Both the position numbers and the translations under genes were made by a program. Shown here in pieces: positions 1 to 6,753 of a stretch of DNA of 15,633 nt; within the stretch, counting starts at the first letter, position 1; each line of letters starts with the position of its first letter. This DNA is from CBDUUP01 sp965370435 (GTDB taxonomy: Bacteria > Chloroflexota > Anaerolineae > Anaerolineales > UBA11579): positions 1 through 15,633 of the forward strand of contig CBDUUP010000060.1 of the NCBI GenBank assembly GCA_965370435.1. Direction: 5' to 3'. The notes below the pieces were generated by a model, which made no database searches, was not told where the DNA came from, and was given only the letters and a program-made list of their open reading frames with translations.

Positions 1-434
1 TTATAAGGGTAATTAACCGGAGGGTCTGGCGTGGTCTATTGCGCCAAGCCCATTGTAGTATCCATTTCGAAGGATGAAGATTTCAATTTTCAATCTTAAT
101 AGCGCTGCATACCGCCGGCGAATGAACACACCAGTGTAATAATGACCGATTGCGTTATAGCCAGTATATCAAAATTCTATGAAGATATTATGAAGATTTA
201 CTGAGGAAGTTGTTAGATTGTGAAGGAGGCCAAATAAATATCTATTGGTGTGACATTCCCGCCAGCCCTCCCACCTCCCATCGTGTGAATGATCGGGGGG
301 CAATTCCATGTTGGGAGGAATCTCTAAAAACACAGTGAATTGTCGCTATCTCAGAATGACAGGAAAGCGGCGTTGAGAAAGAAATCCGAAGATTTTCAAT
401 AACCCTGTGACGTGGAATCTCTGAACAATACGAA
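1..434. other. Intergenic region after the propeller-permease block
   Basis: No convincing gene is seen here. Short open frames lack a ribosome binding site and resemble nothing known. An imperfect hairpin can form from 22-31 and 42-51 (8 of 10 pairs, loop 32-41), but no U-run follows it. The word GGAATCTCT occurs twice (317-325 and 414-422), and CTCAGAATGACA follows the first copy at 350-361. This resembles decayed members of the dispersed short repeats with GAATCTC and CAGAATGACA ends found between genes in many bacteria; that identity is inferred. A weak hairpin with an A-A mismatch at 381-397, followed on the minus strand by TTTCTC, could end the minus-strand transcript, but it is far from a clear terminator. 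The ATPase genes that an importer operon normally carries next are absent. Confidence 0.6.
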
Positions 435-3400
435 TTAAGCAAACCAAATTTGTGTTGATTGGCGCTTTGCGCGGATAGCTAATTTGATTTTCGCCGCGAA
501 GGCGAACAGAAAGACGCCCCAGAGCGGCGTCCATGCCAACTTCATCATCTTCCCATAGCCTCCACTAGCTTGAGACTCCAAGCCCCCAAACACGAAAAGT
601 TGACCCGGCTCCCGTGCGACGTAGAGCTTGCCCGGAACCAGCGCGCCGCCCAAAATATCATTGTCATAGCCTTCGGTCACTTCTTCGATCTCGGTGATCC
701 AAATCGGCTCCTCGGAATGGGGCGAGAACGCCATGCAAAACATTTTGTACCGGTCACTGCGGCTGAAGCGGTAATCCCCACAAACGTAAAGGGTCAAATC
801 TGCATCCACCGCCACGACGGACCGTGCCCAGCCATATTGGGCTATCGGTTCGGTTTGAGATTCGGCCAGCACTTCGCCGCCGAACAACATCCATACCTGG
901 TTGAAGCCTTGACTGCCCCAAAGGATGCCGTCTTCGGTCACTCCCACCGTGCCCACGCCGGTGGTCATCCCTCGTGATCCGATTGACCAGGATACATTTT
1001 CCAATATCTCGAATCCTTCCGCCGTCACCTGCCAGCGGACGATGGCGTCTGTGGTCGCCAGGTAATCGTAACCGTCCCCTCCGGCGAAAAAGAGCGTAAA
1101 TAGGAAGGGGATGTCGAAATCTAACGGCGCGCCGTCACGGATGTCGAAGGCTTCGTTCTTGAGGAAGATGTATGCGCCGGTCGCGGAGAGGACCGGGGTG
1201 CGGATATAGGATCCAGTTCGGACATCCGTAAACCAAAGCCCCTCGCCTTCCGGTGAAACCGCCTGAATCCCGCCAGTGTTGCTGGACTGAACGGCGTAAT
1301 ATATCCTGCCGTCGGTTCCTACTGCGGGCGTGGCGACGGCTTTCCTTGCAGGATCAGGCAGGAACCGCCAGAGCAATTCTCCGTTGAGATCATAAGCGTT
1401 CATGCCGCCCTCCCGATCTGCTAAATAGAGCGTCCCATCTTTTCCCAAAACAGCGCTACCGACAGGTTGAGCCTCAGTTTCCACCTTCCAGATCAGGTTT
1501 GCGTTTTCATCCAGCGCGTAGAGGAAGCCTCCCAGCGAGGCGATGTATAAGGTTCCGTCCTCGCCCGCGGTTGGACTTCCAGAAAAGCCGTCCTCATCTT
1601 GGTAGAACAGGACGCTATACCCGGTGGATGGCCCGATGGCGCTCCCTGCCGGAGGGAGGAGGTCCAGGAGATTGAATTCCTGGCCTCCGGGTTCGGCGGT
1701 TTCCTCGCCGTTTTGGACAATCTCGCCGGGGATTTCCGCCTCCCCGATGGCGTAAAGGATGCCGCCCTCCGCGCTGACGTACAGCCGCCCCGGAACCAGC
1801 GCGCCCCCAACCACTCGATTGCCTTCTAAGGGTAATATCCAGAGCGGTTCCTCAGAATCGGGGATGAAAGCCTGGCATTCCGGCGGGCCGTAGCCTCTTT
1901 CCAGGTTGCCGCAGGAATATACGGTGGAGCGCTGGTCCACGGCGATCACCTGGCTGTCTCGGGTGCCATAATGTACGTTGCCCAACACCTTGCCTTGCAT
2001 AGTTAGCCAAACCACGCGGGTATCCTCGCCCATTCCCCAACCGCGGGCGAAGCTGGTGTAGAAGAACCAGATGGTCTGGTCTGGCGTCACCCCGGCGGAT
2101 TTCGGGGCTGCCGCTTCGGTGAGGAAATTGCGCCAATCCCAGGTCGTAGAGCCGAGGGTTTCAATAGCAGAACTGTTTTCTTCCCAGGAGGTAAGTTCGT
2201 TTCCGACCAGCAGATAGCTGACGCCGTCCGCGCCAATGACAAATTCCCGAACGTCGTTGAAGGCTCCATAAAGGGCGAAGGAACCATCATCTGCGTTCAG
2301 CGCGATGTCGTCCAGGAACAGGAATTTCCCCCCGGGGTCGATCTTCAAGGGAGAATTTGAAGAACCGGCCTGCAAAGCCTGCACGTTCCACAACCCCTCG
2401 CCGTCAGGGGATATTGCTTGCACATTCGCGCCCAACACATAGTATATGGTCCCATCCGGCGCTACCACCGGCCCGGCGGTTGTTTTTTTGGCATTGTCGG
2501 GGAGGAAGTACCAGAGCGAATCCCACTCCGCGGAGAAAGCGGAGAGGCCGCCTTGGCTGTCAGCCACGTAGACTTCTCCGTTTATGCCCAATCCTGGCGC
2601 GCCGACAGCCGGCGCGGGGAGAGCGATCTGCCAGCGCACGCTCCCGTCGGGACGCAAGGCATAAAGGATACCGCCGTTGGAGGCGGCGAAGACTGTGCCA
2701 TCCGAAGCGATCGCCGGCCCGCCGGAAAAGCCATCGGGATCTTCGAAAGTCCAGGCGATAGTGGGTTCCTGCGGCCCGACGGCTTCGCTCCAGCGGGTGC
2801 CGTAGGGGTCGTGGCGAGCCGACGCCCACATATTTTGACCCTCAAAAGCCAACGCTGATTGCATGAAATTCGCCGGGCGGTTAGCTATCACCAACCACCA
2901 GACCCCGCCGATCACGGCCAGAGTTGAAATCCCCAGCATCACTGGGCGGAAGGCTTTGCTCCGGGTGATGGCTCGGTGGAGGTTGCCCAGCGGCCAGGTG
3001 ATGGTTTGAGCTATCCATACACTGATGCTTTGGAAGACCTCGCTTATCTTGGAGCGTCGTCCGACGCTGAATAGGCTCAACCGTTGGCGCAGGCCCTCGC
3101 CCAACAAATTGAATCCCAGGACGGCCAGAAAAACCACCCCGCCCAGGGCGATCATCCCCCAGGGTTCGTAGATTTGCCCCCCGGTGGTCGCCAGCATTTG
3201 CCCCAGCTCGGGCGCGCCGCTGATGGCCCGGGCCACCGAGTCGGAAATGGAGGAGGTCCATACGTCTCCGCCGATATAGTATCCCAGGAAACCCAGGGAG
3301 GCGGTAAGGAGCAGCACCCCGCTGATCTCGAAAGCCAACAGCATCCAGATCATGGGCATGATCTGGCGCAATACGTGGCGGCTGAGCAGTTCGAATGTAG

Positions 3401-4034
3401 AAGCGCCCATCGCTTCGGCGGCCTCGATATAGACTTGCCTCCGGATGGTCTGGGTCTGGTCTCGGACGATGCGGGCCGTCTCCACCCAGCCGGTGATCGA
3501 AAGGCCGATGATGAAGGCCAGGATGCCGTATTCAACCCCTACCGCGGCGATCCCGCCCAACGCCACCATCAAGACCGGCACTGCCAGCGCGGCGGCGATA
3601 GCTGTGTCCAAGACTTGCCCCGGCCAACGCCGCGACCATCCGGCGATCAAACCGATGACCGTTCCCAAGACCAATCGCACCGCCGCCACGATGATGACCA
3701 TGTTCATGGTGGGTTGGATGGCCCACAGCAGGCGGCTGAGGAGGTCGCGGCCAATGTAGTCAGATCCCAGGGGGTATCCGGGAGTCAGGATAGGGAAGGG
3801 GGGCGTCTCCCACTTGTCCCCTGACCGAGTGATGGTGCTCTCTTGCATGGGGTCGCTGGGGGCGATTTTAGGACCTAGGATCGCCAAGGTCAGGACGATG
3901 AGGATAGCCAGGGTTCCCCCGACCAGCGGCCAGTTGACTCGCCGCCACCAGCGATAGATGCCTCGGGCAGTTTGGTCTAGTTTGGCGACGCTGGAGTCAG
4001 CGGAGGGGTCTTGGTGGATTGGGGATGTCGTCAT
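435..4034 (-). CDS. DppC-type ABC permease fused to two tandem PQQ-like beta-propellers
   Basis: This 1199-residue protein joins an importer permease to two extracytoplasmic propellers. Residues about 36-55 are the first membrane helix. GSDYIGRDLLSR (90-101) is the DppC signature, normally GTDxxGRDxLSR. The permease core spans about 105-312, with the EAA coupling loop at 204-229 (EAAEAMGAS, then LRQIMP). NLLGEGLR (309-316) marks where ordinary DppC proteins nearly end. A basic linker and an added helix (about 362-384) follow. Propeller A (about 390-763) and propeller B (about 805-1150) are tandem duplicates with DGTxY/LYAL/xGxxxW repeats, e.g. GFSGGPAIASDGT and GFSGSPTAGEDGT. A final helix (about 1165-1183) followed by basic residues returns the C-terminus to the cytoplasm. 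The only cysteines are C708/C720 and C1085/C1100. The usual DppC is about 300 residues. The start has GAGGA nine bases upstream and lies 16 bases after the preceding DppB stop. Transport of peptides or similar solutes is inferred from the family; the ligand of the propellers is unknown. Confidence 0.93.
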   Translation of the reverse strand: MTTSPIHQDPSADSSVAKLDQTARGIYRWWRRVNWPLVGGTLAILIVLTLAILGPKIAPSDPMQESTITRSGDKWETPPFPILTPGYPLGSDYIGRDLLSRLLWAIQPTMNMVIIVAAVRLVLGTVIGLIAGWSRRWPGQVLDTAIAAALAVPVLMVALGGIAAVGVEYGILAFIIGLSITGWVETARIVRDQTQTIRRQVYIEAAEAMGASTFELLSRHVLRQIMPMIWMLLAFEISGVLLLTASLGFLGYYIGGDVWTSSISDSVARAISGAPELGQMLATTGGQIYEPWGMIALGGVVFLAVLGFNLLGEGLRQRLSLFSVGRRSKISEVFQSISVWIAQTITWPLGNLHRAITRSKAFRPVMLGISTLAVIGGVWWLVIANRPANFMQSALAFEGQNMWASARHDPYGTRWSEAVGPQEPTIAWTFEDPDGFSGGPAIASDGTVFAASNGGILYALRPDGSVRWQIALPAPAVGAPGLGINGEVYVADSQGGLSAFSAEWDSLWYFLPDNAKKTTAGPVVAPDGTIYYVLGANVQAISPDGEGLWNVQALQAGSSNSPLKIDPGGKFLFLDDIALNADDGSFALYGAFNDVREFVIGADGVSYLLVGNELTSWEENSSAIETLGSTTWDWRNFLTEAAAPKSAGVTPDQTIWFFYTSFARGWGMGEDTRVVWLTMQGKVLGNVHYGTRDSQVIAVDQRSTVYSCGNLERGYGPPECQAFIPDSEEPLWILPLEGNRVVGGALVPGRLYVSAEGGILYAIGEAEIPGEIVQNGEETAEPGGQEFNLLDLLPPAGSAIGPSTGYSVLFYQDEDGFSGSPTAGEDGTLYIASLGGFLYALDENANLIWKVETEAQPVGSAVLGKDGTLYLADREGGMNAYDLNGELLWRFLPDPARKAVATPAVGTDGRIYYAVQSSNTGGIQAVSPEGEGLWFTDVRTGSYIRTPVLSATGAYIFLKNEAFDIRDGAPLDFDIPFLFTLFFAGGDGYDYLATTDAIVRWQVTAEGFEILENVSWSIGSRGMTTGVGTVGVTEDGILWGSQGFNQVWMLFGGEVLAESQTEPIAQYGWARSVVAVDADLTLYVCGDYRFSRSDRYKMFCMAFSPHSEEPIWITEIEEVTEGYDNDILGGALVPGKLYVAREPGQLFVFGGLESQASGGYGKMMKLAWTPLWGVFLFAFAAKIKLAIRAKRQSTQIWFA

Positions 4035-4050
4035 GGGTATGTGTCCTCGC

Positions 4051-5019
4051 TCATCCTTCCCGCAGCCGGGGGTCGAAATGCCGGGCCAGGATGGAGGCGG
4101 TCAGGTCGGTTAGCAGGAAGAGGGCGGCGAAAATGACGACCAGGGCGGCCACCACCGGAGGGTTGAGGAACAAAGGCGTTTCAGCGCTGCCGCTCATGGA
4201 GGCGACCCTGGGAGGGATGAGGGTCTGGGCCATCAGGCTGCCCAGCCCAGGCCAGTTGAACAACCATTCGACTACGATCAACTCACCAACCAGCAGGCGC
4301 ACCGACCCGGAGATGGTGACGATGACGGCGGCTACGATATTGCGCATGGCGTAGCGATTCCGCACCGCTCTCCAGGTATGCCCCACGCTGCGGGCCGCCA
4401 CCACGTACTGCTTGTTGAGTTCATTCACCAGCAGCCCGGCGGTAACCTGGGCGATCTGCACCGTGGGCCGGGCCATCAGCACCAGGGTGGGGACGACCAG
4501 GTGCAAATCCCAGCCGAACCCGTTGATGGGCAGCGGCAGAGTTCCCTCGCCTATCCAGATGACGTAGAGGAACCAACCTGCAAAGTACAAGCTGCCCAGG
4601 AAGAAGGTAGGGGTGGCTAACCCGACCGTAGAGATAGTGGTCAGCCAACGGGAGACGATGGGGGTTTGGCTTCGGGCGGCTCGAGTCCCCAAAAAAACGC
4701 CCACGATAACGCTTAAAATTAGGGCCAATGCCAACAGCCCCAGGCTGGCGGTCCCAGCCCGCGACACCGCCTGGATGATGGTTTCATCCGCCCCGCTGAG
4801 ACCCGTGCCGGGCGAGATCCCAAAATCCAGCCGGAAGACCTGTTTCAGGTATTCCCAGTAGGTTGGCAATAGAGGGGTGGGTTTGGTCACCGCGGCCAGG
4901 AATGGATTGAATTGGGCGCGCAGGGGACGCACGAGATGGGCATAGGTAAACCCCAGGAAGTGTACCAGCATCAATGCTGGCGGTATGATCGCCAGCCGGC
5001 GTAAGATGTATCGGGCCAT
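4051..5019 (-). CDS. DppB-type ABC transporter permease (second set)
   Basis: This 322-residue inner-membrane permease belongs to the peptide/nickel (DppB/OppB) family and should pair with the DppC-type fusion directly downstream. The N-terminus MARYILRRLAIIPPALMLVH is the typical first helix. Other family marks are LDFGISPGTG (64-73), a long helix around 91-115, STVGLATPTFFLGSL (130-144), RPTVQIAQVTAGLL (184-197), the EAA-type loop VAARSVGHTW (207-216), GELIVVEWLFNWPGLG (245-260) and the C-terminal HFDPRLR (314-320). The segment after helix 1 reads RPLRAQF and lacks the GDP-type motif common in DppB. The EAA-type loop implies coupling to an ATPase, none of which is encoded nearby. A GGAG lies nine bases before the ATG. 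A 225-base gap with an inverted repeat separates it from the upstream propeller gene. Substrate specificity cannot be read from sequence. Confidence 0.93.
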   Translation of the reverse strand: MARYILRRLAIIPPALMLVHFLGFTYAHLVRPLRAQFNPFLAAVTKPTPLLPTYWEYLKQVFRLDFGISPGTGLSGADETIIQAVSRAGTASLGLLALALILSVIVGVFLGTRAARSQTPIVSRWLTTISTVGLATPTFFLGSLYFAGWFLYVIWIGEGTLPLPINGFGWDLHLVVPTLVLMARPTVQIAQVTAGLLVNELNKQYVVAARSVGHTWRAVRNRYAMRNIVAAVIVTISGSVRLLVGELIVVEWLFNWPGLGSLMAQTLIPPRVASMSGSAETPLFLNPPVVAALVVIFAALFLLTDLTASILARHFDPRLREG

Positions 5020-5122
5020 ACCTTTCTTCTCCTATGAAATTAGGATGCGCCCTAATTATACATCTCATTTTCATCCCTGGTGAATGTTTGCGGGTGGAAG
5101 CTAGAATGTCATGGTGACGCGC

Positions 5123-5215
5123 AACCTCCCGCAGGTTTGTCTTGATACAGATGTTTCCAAGGAAAAACTAGGCTGGATTGTAAATTTCGGCTTGCAAGAC
5201 AACCTGCGGGAGGTT
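5123..5215. repeat. Inverted repeat able to form a long hairpin (REP/MITE-like)
   Basis: The arms at 5123-5144 and 5195-5215 are complementary over 21 base pairs with one bulged T (AACCTCCCGCAGGTT core, then TGTCTTG). They enclose about 50 bases without a recognisable gene. Each arm also carries its own small palindrome, AACCT-5-AGGTT. No U-run follows the stem on the minus strand, so it is not a standard terminator for the propeller gene that ends at 5245. TGGTGA occurs close to both outer sides (around 5112 and 5216), a possible but unproven target duplication. The layout fits a small palindromic mobile repeat or an mRNA-processing hairpin between the two transporter sets. Confidence 0.75.
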
Positions 5216-5244
5216 TTGGTGATAATATAATAGTTGTACTTCCC

Positions 5245-6693
5245 CTACGGACTTTCCATCTCGACCACGAATAATTCGTTCTCCTGGGTGATGAAATAAA
5301 GACGGCCGTTGACCATAAAACTGCCGTTCACGCCGGAGATACCCTCAATGCTCTGAGTCCAGACCGGTTCGCTCTCTCCCAGAGTATATCCCAGGCATTC
5401 GATCCGGTCAGAGGCATCTTCGCTCCCGCAAAGGTAGACGATACTATTTCCCATGTCTACGCCGATGACCCCCCATTCGTAATCAGGATATTGATTCACA
5501 GAAAAGTATCGCGTGTCAAAAACGTTGAGGATCTCCCCCTCCAGATTCAACCAGACGATCACTTGTCCAGTCTGGAAGCCGTAAAACAGCCAGACCAGTT
5601 GGTCGGAGGTGATGATCACAAAAGGCAGGTTGGTATTTTGGAAGGGGATGTTCAGGGCGGTGTAATCGAAGGCGATGGTGCGGATGATGCTCAGGCTCGA
5701 TCCTACAACCTCCCACTGCATGATCGTGTGTCCTGTAAGCAGGTATAGGTTTCCGTCCCCTCCACCGAAGAACCGGTTGATGACCAGGCCCTCCGGGAAC
5801 TCCAGGTCTAGTCTTTCTCCCGTCAAGGCATCGAAGATATTGTCGTCCAGGAAGACGTAGTTCCCGTTGGGGTCAACTATAGGGCTTGCCCGGAAGTGGT
5901 TGGTATCCGCCAGGGATTGCCAGAGCGGCTCTCCCTCCGGTGAGACCGCCAGCATGGTGCCGCTGGTCAGGTTGCTGATGGTCATGTACAGCGTGCCATC
6001 GGGGCCGATCACGACGTTTCCGATGCCTCTTAGACCGGTTTCATAGGTCCATTGCAGCCCCTCCTGGGTATCTACGCGATAAAGCGTGCCTTGTTTGCTC
6101 AGCAAGTAAATGGTATCCCCATAAACGGACGGCAATCCATCCGGGATCGAGTCGATGGACACTTCCCAGAGCAGATCGCCGGTCATGTTCACAGCATAAA
6201 ACAAACCATCGGAAACTACGATGAGCGTCCCGTCCTGGGTTAGGGTGGGTGGTATGGACGCTTGCTGGGGGAATAATCCCTGAGTGCTCACCCGGTAGGG
6301 CGGCGGGTCTAGAGTGAATTCCGCGATCAAGTCTCCGTCCGGCGAGAGAGTGTAAACGACGTCATCCGTGTTTGTGACGACCACTGTTCCGTCCTCGCTC
6401 ACAAATGTGGACCCGTAATCGGTATCTTCTCCCGGCAGTTGGAAGGACCAGGCGATCTCCGCGGTTTCCAGCTCCTCCGCCACCAGAGGGTCATCGGCAG
6501 TCCCGGTTGGGCGCGGGGTGGGGGTGCGTTGGGTTTCGACGATTTGTGTTGGGAGTAATTCCTGGGCCAGGGTGAAATCCACGTTATTGGACAAGAACCA
6601 CCACATCAATGCCACGCCAACAACGATCCCGCCAAAAAACAACCCCCAATCAATCAGACTCTTTCTCAACTGCTGTTTTGTGTTTCGCTGCAT
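5245..6693 (-). CDS. Membrane-anchored PQQ-like beta-propeller protein
   Basis: This 482-residue protein has a short basic cytoplasmic N-terminus and one membrane helix at about 14-34 (LIDWGLFFGGIVVGVALMWW). A Thr/Pro-rich linker (about 47-72) follows, then one propeller of about 400 residues with PQQ-like repeats, such as DGTLIVVSDGLFYAVNMTGD and DGTLYMTISNL. No cleavage site is evident, so the helix probably anchors the domain outside the cell. The propeller matches that of the upstream permease fusion closely; compare VFLDDNIFDALTGERL (280-295) with VFLDDNIFDAQTGERL there. The only two cysteines, C422 and C433, sit at the same place as in the other propellers. No residues that would prove PQQ cofactor binding or enzyme activity are visible; the repeats are of the structural BamB-like kind. 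AGGA lies about seven bases before the ATG, and 60 bases separate it from the upstream gene. A role as accessory binding or sensing subunit of the transporter is inferred. Confidence 0.9.
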   Translation of the reverse strand: MQRNTKQQLRKSLIDWGLFFGGIVVGVALMWWFLSNNVDFTLAQELLPTQIVETQRTPTPRPTGTADDPLVAEELETAEIAWSFQLPGEDTDYGSTFVSEDGTVVVTNTDDVVYTLSPDGDLIAEFTLDPPPYRVSTQGLFPQQASIPPTLTQDGTLIVVSDGLFYAVNMTGDLLWEVSIDSIPDGLPSVYGDTIYLLSKQGTLYRVDTQEGLQWTYETGLRGIGNVVIGPDGTLYMTISNLTSGTMLAVSPEGEPLWQSLADTNHFRASPIVDPNGNYVFLDDNIFDALTGERLDLEFPEGLVINRFFGGGDGNLYLLTGHTIMQWEVVGSSLSIIRTIAFDYTALNIPFQNTNLPFVIITSDQLVWLFYGFQTGQVIVWLNLEGEILNVFDTRYFSVNQYPDYEWGVIGVDMGNSIVYLCGSEDASDRIECLGYTLGESEPVWTQSIEGISGVNGSFMVNGRLYFITQENELFVVEMESP

Positions 6694-6753
6694 GTTAAAT
6701 TCCTATTCTGTCATGTTGGTCTGGGGCCGGTTTGGCCGTTTCGATCCACCAAT

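Noticed and set aside
242..442. Small minus-strand frame in the left intergenic region
   Set aside because: It overlaps repeat-like DNA, has no ribosome binding site and no recognisable protein features.
3084..3824. Plus-strand open frame of 246 codons opposite the permease-propeller fusion
   Set aside because: It is antisense to a strongly conserved permease region; the product is rich in Gln, His and Asp with no fold marks, as expected from a GC-rich shadow frame.
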